Positions 7,820 to 15,294 of a DNA stretch of 31,618 nt are shown one piece after another. Within the stretch, counting starts at the first letter, position 1; each line of letters begins with the position of its first letter. A program made the position numbers and the translations under genes. The stretch is from Pseudomonadota bacterium (GTDB lineage Bacteria > Pseudomonadota > Alphaproteobacteria > Sphingomonadales > Sphingomonadaceae), in contig JAFAEZ010000210.1 in NCBI GenBank assembly GCA_023423775.1, forward strand, positions 1-31,618. Direction: 5' to 3'. The notes under the pieces are model-generated. The model was not told the origin of the DNA. It was given only the letters and a program-made list of their open reading frames with translations, and did no database searches.

Positions 7820-7848
7820 GTTATGAACTCCAAAAAAATGGTTATCAA
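7820..7848 (-). promoter_or_regulatory. Candidate sigma-70-type promoter of the microgene
   Basis: On the reverse strand TTGATA (7848-7843) is separated by 17 bp from CATAAC (7825-7820): five of six and four of six matches to the consensus. The predicted transcript would start near 7813, leaving a leader of about 45 nt before the ATG at 7766. The region is AT-rich compared with its surroundings. It lies just after the stop of the EAL gene, so the microgene need not depend on that gene's transcription. Confidence 0.5.
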
Positions 7849-7862
7849 GACATTAACTATCG

Positions 7863-10196
7863 TCAGGCTGCCTTGGACCTCCGTTCGCCAAGAACCTGTC
7901 TCGTTAAGGCACGGAAAGTCATAGGCTTGCCAATATGATAGCCTTGGGCTACGTCGCAGCCCATTTGTGCAAGTGTTTCAAGGGTTTGACGGTCCTCGAC
8001 ACCTTCTGCGACGACTCTTTGTTCGAGCGAATGCGCAAGTTGAATGGTCGAATGCACCATCAGCTTGTCGCTCCTGCTATTCTCGACGGCCTGAACGAAG
8101 GTCTGGTCGATCTTGATCTCGGTAGCCGGGATCTTCTTCAGGTAATCGAGCGTGGAAAGGCCCGTCCCGTAGTCATCTATCGAGATGTGAACGCCGGTTT
8201 CGCGTAGTTTCCAGAGCATGTCGAGGCTGCCGACCCCGCCGGAGAGGGCTGCGGTTTCGGTCACTTCGAGCGTGAGCGACGACGCCGGCAGATCGTGTTT
8301 CTTCAGCAGCGCCCGAATCGTCTTGGCGAGCCCGCTGTCGTCGATCAGTCGGGCGGACAGATTAACCGCCACATTGAATGCAATGCCGCGGCGATGGATG
8401 GCGGCGGCAGCGGCGATCGCGCCCTCGAGGACGAATATGGTCAGGCCTTCGATGCGGTCATGCTGCTCGGCTGCGGCCACGAATTCGGCGGGGCTGATCG
8501 GACCCTTTTCTGGATGGGTCCAGCGAACCAGCGCTTCCGCACCGCATATCGCCCGTGTTCGCAGATCAAGTTTCGGCTGATAGGCTATCCAGACGTCGCC
8601 CGCGGCGATGGCCGCGTCCAGTTGGCTGAGCAACGACAGCCTCCAGGCGGCATCCTTGAGTTTGGCGGGGTCGTAACGCTTCCACTTGAGCGCCTCCTGT
8701 CCGGCCTCATCCGCGGCCACCAGGGCGCTCCCGAGCCGGTTAGAGATCGAGCGGCCGCTCCCGGCATCGAACCCGAAAGTTATGCTGAGATCGAGCGGGT
8801 TGGCGCCGACCACAATCGGGCTGCGGAAAAGCGAGTGCAGGGCGTCGAGATGGTCGCCAAGATAAGTGGTCTCGCTTTCGGCGAACCAGGCGAAAATGCC
8901 TTCGTCGCCTTGGTAGAGCGTGCGCTCGCTCGCCCCGACCGTGAGCCGCCCGATGATTTGCTCGATCAGCGCTTTCTCGTCATCGACTGGCAAGGCCGAC
9001 GCTATTTCGGCGTAATTCTGGATGCGGGCGGCGACCAAGGGTCGACCGTGATCAACCCGCTCCTGCCGCAGCGCATTGAGGTTGGGCAGCCCGGACACGG
9101 CGTTTACCGTCCCTCGCAGACGATAAGAGCGTCGGAATTCGGACCAGGCGAGCGATGCGGCGATCGCCAGCAACGCGACCAGCGCCGGTGCAGTGTCGAT
9201 ATATATCAAGCGCGCATCGAGCGGAAACGGCGCGACCAGCACGCACGCCAATATGCCCGTCATCGCCCCGATGGCATTGCGAAGCCTGGGCAGCAGCAGG
9301 CACAGTCCAGCGCCCACGATCGCGGTGAGGAACGGGAGAAACCATCCGACATCAACCGGACGTCCCGATTTTAAAGTCTCGGCGCCAAGGATGTGGATGT
9401 AGGAGGACGACATCCAGCCGTGTCCGGGCGCGAGCTGGAAGCTTCCGAGTTGAACCGAGGTCGGAGCGACGACGACGGTCTTGCCAGAAAATGCGCCCGT
9501 GGCGGACTGGCCCCGTATTACATCGACCGCGCTAATGCTGGGTACGGATCGGGGATCGAAGGAATAATCGACTCGGAATTCCTCGCCAACGCGACCTTTC
9601 GAGCCGCTTAGCGCTGCGGCGAAGGACGGATAAGTGACCTGATCGACCTGGCCGGCGCTCGGCAACCGCCATACGGCACCCTGGAAGTCATATTCCAGAG
9701 AGAGCGAGGCGATGCTGACATGCGAGCGGAAGATGGGGTGCGGGGGTATGGTTGTCTGATTTCCGGAGGCCGGGTCGCGCAGTTGCTGGAACGGCAGGGT
9801 GACCTTGCCGTTTGCGCGCGCCAGTGCGTCTGCCAGCATCGCGTCGTTTCGGGGATCCGCGCGAGACGAGAAGTCGATCGTGAAGAAAATGCGGTCTGCA
9901 CCCTGGGCAATGAGCCGATCGATCAGAAGCGCGTGATACCCCCGGGGCCACGGCCACTTTTCCAGCTCCTTGAGGCTGCGGTCGTCAATTCCGACGAGCA
10001 CGATGTCGCCGCTCGTGGGATGGCTGCGCACCGTATTACGCACGTTGCGCAGCGCGTTTTCAATCGGCTGGCCCAGTTCGGCGGCGCCGAACAGGAGGCA
10101 GGCAAGGCTCGCCCACAGCAGGATCCGGAGGCGCGGATCGCCTCCTCTTCCGGCCCTTTTCAGGAAACCGGCCCACAATTCGCCCAACCCGCCCAT
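7863..10196 (-). CDS. CHASE2 - degenerate GGDEF - EAL cyclic-di-GMP phosphodiesterase
   Basis: From ATG 10196 the protein has 777 residues; the open frame extends further upstream but that part is not protein-like. Order: a TM helix near residue 20, an extracytoplasmic CHASE2 sensor (about 30-290, with VLVGIDDRSLKELEKWPWPR), three more TM helices (about 290-370), a degenerate GGDEF domain (YQGDEGIFAWF replaces the active loop) and a full EAL domain (about 535-770). The EAL catalytic set is intact: EALVRW, EVTET, DDYGTG, KIDQTF, VVAEGVED and QGYHIGKPM. It should therefore hydrolyse cyclic-di-GMP in response to a periplasmic cue. It is divergent from the secreted-protein gene at 10417. Confidence 0.92.
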   Translation of the reverse strand: MGGLGELWAGFLKRAGRGGDPRLRILLWASLACLLFGAAELGQPIENALRNVRNTVRSHPTSGDIVLVGIDDRSLKELEKWPWPRGYHALLIDRLIAQGADRIFFTIDFSSRADPRNDAMLADALARANGKVTLPFQQLRDPASGNQTTIPPHPIFRSHVSIASLSLEYDFQGAVWRLPSAGQVDQVTYPSFAAALSGSKGRVGEEFRVDYSFDPRSVPSISAVDVIRGQSATGAFSGKTVVVAPTSVQLGSFQLAPGHGWMSSSYIHILGAETLKSGRPVDVGWFLPFLTAIVGAGLCLLLPRLRNAIGAMTGILACVLVAPFPLDARLIYIDTAPALVALLAIAASLAWSEFRRSYRLRGTVNAVSGLPNLNALRQERVDHGRPLVAARIQNYAEIASALPVDDEKALIEQIIGRLTVGASERTLYQGDEGIFAWFAESETTYLGDHLDALHSLFRSPIVVGANPLDLSITFGFDAGSGRSISNRLGSALVAADEAGQEALKWKRYDPAKLKDAAWRLSLLSQLDAAIAAGDVWIAYQPKLDLRTRAICGAEALVRWTHPEKGPISPAEFVAAAEQHDRIEGLTIFVLEGAIAAAAAIHRRGIAFNVAVNLSARLIDDSGLAKTIRALLKKHDLPASSLTLEVTETAALSGGVGSLDMLWKLRETGVHISIDDYGTGLSTLDYLKKIPATEIKIDQTFVQAVENSRSDKLMVHSTIQLAHSLEQRVVAEGVEDRQTLETLAQMGCDVAQGYHIGKPMTFRALTRQVLGERRSKAA

Positions 10197-10416
10197 TAAG
10201 CCGTCATGGCAGACAAAGGTTAGCAAATTGGAAGCTATGCTCTGCCAGCATCCCAGCCTAGCGCGGGGATGATCGTAAAGGTTTGAGCAACATAATGGCT
10301 CCCCGGCTCCCTTTGCGTCCGCGGAGGCAAATCCGCGATTCCCTGCAACCAAAAAGCGGCTCTGAAGGTTTGCCTTTTCGAACAAGAACATGAGCGGGGG
10401 GCAAGGAGAGCCCACC

Positions 10417-10986
10417 ATGTTCAGGTCGTTGATCGCAGTTCTGGCCTTGGCGGCACCGGCGGCTGTGGCCACCGCGCAGAGCGAGGCGCCAAGTCCGTGG
10501 GCGCTGGAAGTGACGCCGGATGGTTGTCTCGTTCACGCGGCCGCGCCGAGCGGCACCGTGGTTTCGGTCTGGGGAAGCGCGGACAACGACAATATCCGCT
10601 TCCTGATCCAGAACCGGCAATGGGATGCGTTCGAGGACGGCGGGCGTTACGATATCCAGGTCAGCTTCGACGAACGCAGGGCATGGCCGATGCAGGCGGT
10701 GGCCAAGCGCAATCTCGACGCGGACGGTCCGGGGCTCACCTTTGCGGTCAGCCCGTCCGGACCTGCGCAAGGCAGCGGCTTCCTCGAACAATTTGCCGGT
10801 GCGCGCGGCATGCATATCGCACGCAACGGCCAGAGGATCGACAGCCTGAAGCTGGCAGGCAGCGATGCGGCAATGGCGGCGTTGGCGCAATGTCTCAGCA
10901 CCATCTGGTCGGCCAACGCCGCGGCGGCTGTGGAATCCGATCTGGAGCCGGACGTCGAAGAACCGGTCGCCGCGACTCCGATCTAG
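10417..10986 (+). CDS. Secreted protein, unknown function
   Basis: The start is ATG 10417, preceded by AAGGAG at ideal spacing; an in-frame ATG at 10390 would put hydrophilic residues before the signal peptide. The 189-residue product has a clear Sec signal (MFRSLIAVLALAAPAAVATA, cleavage near AQS). The mature part is soluble with two cysteines (CLVHA near the N-terminus and QCLSTIW near the C-terminus) that could form one disulfide in the periplasm, and an acidic Ala/Glu/Pro tail. No named domain is recognised. The gene is divergent from the EAL phosphodiesterase and its stop codon interlocks with that of the SDR gene. Confidence 0.85.
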   Translation: MFRSLIAVLALAAPAAVATAQSEAPSPWALEVTPDGCLVHAAAPSGTVVSVWGSADNDNIRFLIQNRQWDAFEDGGRYDIQVSFDERRAWPMQAVAKRNLDADGPGLTFAVSPSGPAQGSGFLEQFAGARGMHIARNGQRIDSLKLAGSDAAMAALAQCLSTIWSANAAAAVESDLEPDVEEPVAATPI

Positions 10987-11738
10987 AGGGAGTAGCCGCC
11001 GTCGCTGACCAGGCAGGTCCCGGTGGTGAAGGCGGAAGCGTCCGAGAGAAGGAAAGCGATCTGCTCGGCGATTTCCTCGGGCCTAGCGAAGCGACCGAGC
11101 GGCGTCGCGGCAGCGCTCATCGCCTCGAAGGCCGCTTCTTCGCTGCCGGTGCTCCGCACGAGATCGGCGAAGAAGGGCACGTTGTTCCAGATGGGCGTTT
11201 CCACGCCGCCGGGAGCGATTGCGTTCACCCGGATGCGGTTGGCGGCGCCTTCCTTGGCGGCGACGCGTGCGAGCTGGATCACGCCGGCTTTCGAAGCCCC
11301 GTAAGCGGCGATGCCGGGCTCGGCCTTGAAGCCGGCTACCGATGCGGTGAGCACAATCGCGCCGCCATTGCTCTGCATCGCCCGCATCGCCGCCTGAAGC
11401 GTCAGGAAAGCGCCATCGAGGTTGATTGCCATGACTCGGCGCCAGTCCGCCAGGGTGGATTCGAGAATCGGCTTGCCTTCGCCAATACCGGCATTGACCA
11501 GCGCGTGGGTGAGTCCGGTGAGGTCGGCGTTCGCCCACATTTGCTCGTCGGCGACATCGCCGACCATCAATTGCCGCTCGCAGGGAAGGGTGAAGGCGAA
11601 GTCGGCTAGCCTATTCTCGTCGCGGTCGCACAGGATCAGCTTCCGCGCGCCACGCGAGGCCAGTAAAGTCGCCGCAGCGGCGCCGATGCCCGAAGCCGCA
11701 CCGGTGATCAGGATATTGGCGTTGGTGAAGTCCTGCAT
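10983..11738 (-). CDS. Short-chain dehydrogenase/reductase (SDR)
   Basis: A 251-residue classical SDR. Visible are the NAD(P)-binding TGAASGIG near residue 12, the NAG motif (ALVNAGIGEG), the active-site Ser (TASVAG) and YGASK with the catalytic Tyr and Lys, then the PGGVETP segment and the C-terminal SDGGYSL typical of FabG-like members. An acidic-then-arginine CDRDENR after the second strand favours NAD(H). The substrate cannot be told from the sequence. Its TAG stop shares the palindrome CTAG with the stop of the convergent secreted-protein gene. ATG 11738 has no strong Shine-Dalgarno. Confidence 0.92.
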   Translation of the reverse strand: MQDFTNANILITGAASGIGAAAATLLASRGARKLILCDRDENRLADFAFTLPCERQLMVGDVADEQMWANADLTGLTHALVNAGIGEGKPILESTLADWRRVMAINLDGAFLTLQAAMRAMQSNGGAIVLTASVAGFKAEPGIAAYGASKAGVIQLARVAAKEGAANRIRVNAIAPGGVETPIWNNVPFFADLVRSTGSEEAAFEAMSAAATPLGRFARPEEIAEQIAFLLSDASAFTTGTCLVSDGGYSL

Positions 11739-11769
11739 CGACGAAGCTTAGCAGCAGATCGCGCTTCGT

Positions 11770-13230
11770 CTAGGCGGCGTCGGCGCCAATGCCGAGTTCG
11801 CCAAGTTTGCGGTACAACGTCGAGCGGCCGATGCCGAGCCGGCGCGCCACTTCGGTCATGCGGCCGCGATAATGGCCGATGGCGAGGCGAATGACGTCGG
11901 CCTCAATCTCCTCGAGCGAGCGCAGATGGCCGCTCGGCTCGTACAAGGTGATGCCCGGGCCGTGCGACAAGGCGGCGCTGTTGGAGGCGCCGCTCAGCGC
12001 TTTCGCGTGATAATCGTCAGCCCGTTTGCTGAAGGTGGATTCCTGGGCGATGTGCGGGAAATCTGCCGCGGTCAGCGCATTGCCTTCGCAGAGGACGGCG
12101 GCGCGGAATAGAGCATTCTGGAGCTGGCGGACGTTGCCGGGCCAGCCATAGGCCATCAACACTTCGAGCGCGTCGTCGGTGATGCTGAGATAGCGCATGC
12201 CCGGCTGCTCGGCGATCCGGGCCAGCAGGTGGCGGGCCAGCGGCGGGATGTCGCTCTGCCGCGCGCGCAGGGGCGGGATGTCCACATGGACGACGTTGAG
12301 GCGGTAATAGAGGTCCTCGCGGAAATTGCCTTTCGCGACCTCGTCGAGGAGCCGGCGGTTGGTGGCGGCGATGATCCGCACGTCGACGATCTGAATGCTG
12401 CGTCCGCCGATGCGCTGGATTTCGCCGCTCTCGATCGCGCGCAGCAATTTTACCTGCGTGTCGAGCGGAAGTTCGCCGATTTCGTCGAGGAAGAGGGTAG
12501 TGCCGTCGGCATCCTCGAACCGCCCGATGTGGCGGTCGAACGCGCCAGTGAAGGCGCCTTTCTCATGGCCGAACAGGACCGATTCGACCAGGTTGCCCGG
12601 GATCGCGCCGCAATTGACGGTGACCATGGGCTTCTTACCGCGCGGGCTGGAGCTGTGGATCGCCTGCGCGATCACCTCCTTGCCCGATCCGCTCTCGCCT
12701 TCGATCAGGACGGAGACGCGGGCGCGCGCAGCCTTGGCGGCGATGGCGAGCGCGGCTCGAAATTCGGGCGCGGAGCCGACGATCTCGTCGAACGCCAGCG
12801 TCTTGGTGATCTTCTCCGACAACGGACGCAGTTCGCCGTTGCGCTGGCGCCGGTCGGTCGCCGCGTTCAGCGCCGCCAGCAGCCGGTCGGGCGCGATCGG
12901 CTTGACGAGGAAGTCATTGGCACCGGCGCGCATCGCGTCGACGGCCGCCGCAACCGAGGTTTGAGCGGTGAGGATCAGTAACGGAAGGTCGGGCCTCAGG
13001 GCACGGATCTGCCGGATGAGCTCAGCACCGGCATCGCCGGGAAGCCAGTGATCGAGCAGGATTGCATCGACATCGCGGCCTTCCTCGCCTGCGAGCAGCT
13101 TTTGCGCGGCTTCGACGTCGGGCGCGCCCATGACCCACCAGCCGGCACGCGCGCCGATGGCACTCACCAAGCGGCGCTGCGCGGGTTCGTCGTCGATCAG
13201 CAACAGGCAACGTGTCGCGTCCGGCCGCAT
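11770..13230 (-). CDS. Sigma-54-dependent response regulator (NtrC family)
   Basis: From ATG 13230 the protein has 486 residues; an upstream in-frame start at 13662 overlaps pntAA on the other strand and is rejected. The receiver domain (1-120) has LLIDDE, the phosphoacceptor Asp60 in AILLDHWLPG, LTAQTS and the Lys of FLVKPI. The AAA+ domain has Walker A GESGSGKE (about 178-185), the sigma-54 contact loop GAFTGA (225-230), Walker B TLFLDEIGE and the arginine-finger region LYYRLNVVH. A Fis-type helix-turn-helix ends the protein (MTEVARRLGIGRSTLYRKLG). No partner histidine kinase is adjacent, so it may be paired with one elsewhere. It is 31 bp from the SDR gene on the same strand. Confidence 0.95.
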   Translation of the reverse strand: MRPDATRCLLLIDDEPAQRRLVSAIGARAGWWVMGAPDVEAAQKLLAGEEGRDVDAILLDHWLPGDAGAELIRQIRALRPDLPLLILTAQTSVAAAVDAMRAGANDFLVKPIAPDRLLAALNAATDRRQRNGELRPLSEKITKTLAFDEIVGSAPEFRAALAIAAKAARARVSVLIEGESGSGKEVIAQAIHSSSPRGKKPMVTVNCGAIPGNLVESVLFGHEKGAFTGAFDRHIGRFEDADGTTLFLDEIGELPLDTQVKLLRAIESGEIQRIGGRSIQIVDVRIIAATNRRLLDEVAKGNFREDLYYRLNVVHVDIPPLRARQSDIPPLARHLLARIAEQPGMRYLSITDDALEVLMAYGWPGNVRQLQNALFRAAVLCEGNALTAADFPHIAQESTFSKRADDYHAKALSGASNSAALSHGPGITLYEPSGHLRSLEEIEADVIRLAIGHYRGRMTEVARRLGIGRSTLYRKLGELGIGADAA

Positions 13231-13371
13231 GCGGGCTCCTCTCGGCTTGAAGAAGCCCTCTAGCCTGCTGCGGGTAAAGAGCGGCTTAAGCCCCGCGCCA
13301 ATTTTGGGCTTGGGCGCCGCGGCCCTCTTCGATAAGGGTATCCGCAATTTTTGCGTATCCCAGAGGATGAA

Positions 13372-13509
13372 ATGGCTACCGAACCCGAGAATGCGATGGA
13401 CTATAAGGCCCATGAGAAGAGCTATTCGCTTTTCGCGGCCCTCATGAAGTGGGGAACGATCGCGAGCGTGGTCGCCGCCGCGATCGTCGTTCTGCTCATC
13501 TCGAACTGA
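13372..13509 (+). CDS. aa3-type cytochrome c oxidase subunit IV
   Basis: This 45-residue protein is MATEPENAMDYKAHEKSYSL... followed by one TM helix (about residues 22-44) and a short end. The motif MDYKAHEKSY and KWGT before the helix are diagnostic of the bacterial COX4_pro_2 family, a one-helix accessory subunit of aa3 oxidases in alphaproteobacteria. An AGAGG Shine-Dalgarno precedes ATG 13372. It lies just upstream of pntAA, an arrangement seen in sphingomonads, and away from the catalytic oxidase genes. The ORF is too short for most length cut-offs, but motif and hydrophobicity make it convincing. Confidence 0.93.
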   Translation: MATEPENAMDYKAHEKSYSLFAALMKWGTIASVVAAAIVVLLISN

Positions 13510-13528
13510 ACGAAAGGGGCCGCGGGGG

Positions 13529-14659
13529 GTGAAAATCGCGGTTCTGAAGGAAGTGGCGGAGGGCGAGCGCCGCGTTGCCGCCACGCCCGAAACCGTCAAG
13601 AAATTCATCGCCCTTGGCGCCGAGATGGCGGTCCAGCGGGGCGCCGGCGAAAGCGCCGCCATATCTGATGCGGATTATGAAGCGGCTGGCGCCGTCATCG
13701 GCGACCGCGCGAGCGTGCTGAACGGCGCGGGCGCTGTGCTCGGCGTGCAGGGCCCCGACCCCACGGGTCTTGACGGCATTCAATCCGGCGCGCTCGTCGT
13801 CGCCGCTCTCAATCCGTTCGGCGATCGGGCCCGGCTCGATTCCTATGCGGCGGCGGGCGTCGAGGCGCTGGCAATGGAATTCATGCCGCGCATTACGCGC
13901 GCGCAATCGATGGACGTCTTGTCCTCGCAATCAAACCTCTCCGGCTACAAGGCCGTGCTCGATGCGGCCGCCGAATATGGCCGCGCCTTTCCGATGATGA
14001 TGACGGCGGCCGGCACGATCGCGGCGGCGCGCGTTTTCGTGTGGGGCGTCGGCGTCGCCGGGCTGCAGGGGATCGCCACGGCGCGGCGGCTCGGGGCGAT
14101 CGTCTCCGCGACTGATGTCCGCGCCGCCACCAGGGAGCAGATCGAGAGCTTGGGCGCCAAGGCGATCTTCGTCGAGGATGTCGCCGGAATCGAAGGCGAG
14201 GGCGCGGGCGGCTACGCGACCGAGATGTCGGACGAATATAAGGCCGCGCAGGCCGCGCTCGTCTCGGCGCACATCGCCAAGCAGGACATCGTCATCACGA
14301 CGGCTCTGATTCCGGGGCGGCCGGCGCCGCGGCTGATCTCGGACGCGCAACTGGCCTCGATGCGGCCGGGCAGCGTGATCGTCGACCTCGCCGTCGAGCA
14401 GGGCGGCAATGTCGAGGGTGCGGTCGCAGGCGCGATCGTCGAGCGCCATGGCGTCCGCATCGTCGGCCATCGCAACGTGCCGTCGCGCCTCGCCGCCGAC
14501 GCCTCGGCGCTCTATGCGCGCAACCTCTACAATTTCCTGAGCGCTTTCTGGGACCCGGAAGCGAAGCGGGTCGTGCTGCCCGACGACGACGAGATCGTCC
14601 AGGGCGTGCGCCTGACGCAGGGCGGCAAGATCGTGAACGCCCGCCTGCTAGGCAACTGA
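13529..14659 (+). CDS. pntAA: NAD(P) transhydrogenase subunit alpha, soluble part (PntAA)
   Basis: The 376-residue protein is domain I of the proton-translocating transhydrogenase and resembles alanine dehydrogenase. It binds NAD(H) and works with PntAB and PntB. MKIAVLKE at the N-terminus, the VWGVGVAGLQGIATARRLGA nucleotide fold near residue 170 and DVRAATREQIESLGAKAIF are characteristic. The start is GTG 13529, behind a purine-rich GGGGCCGCGGGGGG stretch. The membrane part of PntA is encoded separately by pntAB, the split form common in alphaproteobacteria. A 59-codon gene lies between them. Confidence 0.96.
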   Translation: MKIAVLKEVAEGERRVAATPETVKKFIALGAEMAVQRGAGESAAISDADYEAAGAVIGDRASVLNGAGAVLGVQGPDPTGLDGIQSGALVVAALNPFGDRARLDSYAAAGVEALAMEFMPRITRAQSMDVLSSQSNLSGYKAVLDAAAEYGRAFPMMMTAAGTIAAARVFVWGVGVAGLQGIATARRLGAIVSATDVRAATREQIESLGAKAIFVEDVAGIEGEGAGGYATEMSDEYKAAQAALVSAHIAKQDIVITTALIPGRPAPRLISDAQLASMRPGSVIVDLAVEQGGNVEGAVAGAIVERHGVRIVGHRNVPSRLAADASALYARNLYNFLSAFWDPEAKRVVLPDDDEIVQGVRLTQGGKIVNARLLGN

Positions 14660-14728
14660 TTTCAGGAACAAAGCCGGCCTCTCGCGGATTCTTCCGGATA
14701 CATAATCATCTGGAGGAGTGTGAGGATC

Positions 14729-14908
14729 ATGAGTGGCAAGCGCGAGCTGATCGATACCGGTAACGACAAGCGCTATGTGACGCGCGACGCGCAGGGTCGG
14801 TTCAAGGACGTGGTGGACGTGGGACGGTCATTGGCCGCCGACCAGCGCCAGCACGCCAAGACCGAAGTCAAATCGGGCTACGGCCACAAGGGCGATCGCA
14901 AGTCCTGA
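14729..14908 (+). CDS. Small conserved basic protein, unknown function
   Basis: A 59-residue protein, beginning MSGKRELIDTGNDKRYVTRD and rich in Lys, Arg, Asp and Gly, with no TM helix. The pattern ELIDTG(T/N)DKRYVRRD..G.F.., followed by VGRSLAADQR and a Lys/Gly-rich tail, matches a small conserved family of unknown function found in many bacteria. It may be unfolded or nucleic-acid associated, but no role is established. ATG 14729 has upstream GGAGGAG; GTG 14720 is in frame and would add three residues. It sits inside the transhydrogenase cluster. Confidence 0.75.
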   Translation: MSGKRELIDTGNDKRYVTRDAQGRFKDVVDVGRSLAADQRQHAKTEVKSGYGHKGDRKS

Positions 14909-15003
14909 TACCTTCGGCTATCGCCGCCCCCGCCGGGTAAGCCCTCGACACGGTCTGCGCGACTCGCCAGAGTGGACGCACATCAGTGTCAGGGGGCTCC
15001 TGG

Positions 15004-15294
15004 ATGGACTTCGTCTCGATCCTGTCGATTTTCGTGCTGGCGTGCTTCGTCGGCTATTATGTCGTCTGGGCAGTAACCCCGGCCTTGCACACGCCGCTCA
15101 TGGCGGTGACCAACGCCATTTCCTCGGTGATCATCGTCGGCGCGCTGATCGCGTCCGCCGAAGCCGGTTCCTTAGCCGCCAAGTGGCTAGGCCTGATCGC
15201 GGTGGCGATGGCGAGCGTCAACATCTTCGGCGGCTTCGCCGTCACCGAACGCATGCTCGCGATGTACAAGAAGAAGGAACGCCGCGATGCATGA
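15004..15294 (+). CDS. pntAB: NAD(P) transhydrogenase subunit alpha, membrane part (PntAB)
   Basis: A 96-residue protein with three to four TM helices that matches the C-terminal membrane portion of E. coli PntA. It begins MDFVSILSIFVLACFVGYYVVW, which matches the family, and has TPLMAVTNAISSVIIVGAL, the conserved transmembrane signature. Together with PntB it forms the proton channel. ATG 15004 is preferred over GTG 14986, since the family usually starts close to the first helix and a GGGGG run precedes it. It overlaps pntB by 8 bp, implying translational coupling. Confidence 0.95.
   Translation: MDFVSILSIFVLACFVGYYVVWAVTPALHTPLMAVTNAISSVIIVGALIASAEAGSLAAKWLGLIAVAMASVNIFGGFAVTERMLAMYKKKERRDA

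Noticed and set aside
10197..10472. Upstream extension of the EAL protein
   Set aside because: The added 92 residues are not protein-like and overlap the start of the divergent secreted-protein gene; the first TM helix begins shortly after ATG 10196.
13231..13662. 144 extra residues at the N-terminus of the sigma-54 regulator
   Set aside because: They overlap pntAA and oxidase subunit IV on the other strand, and the receiver domain starts right at ATG 13230.
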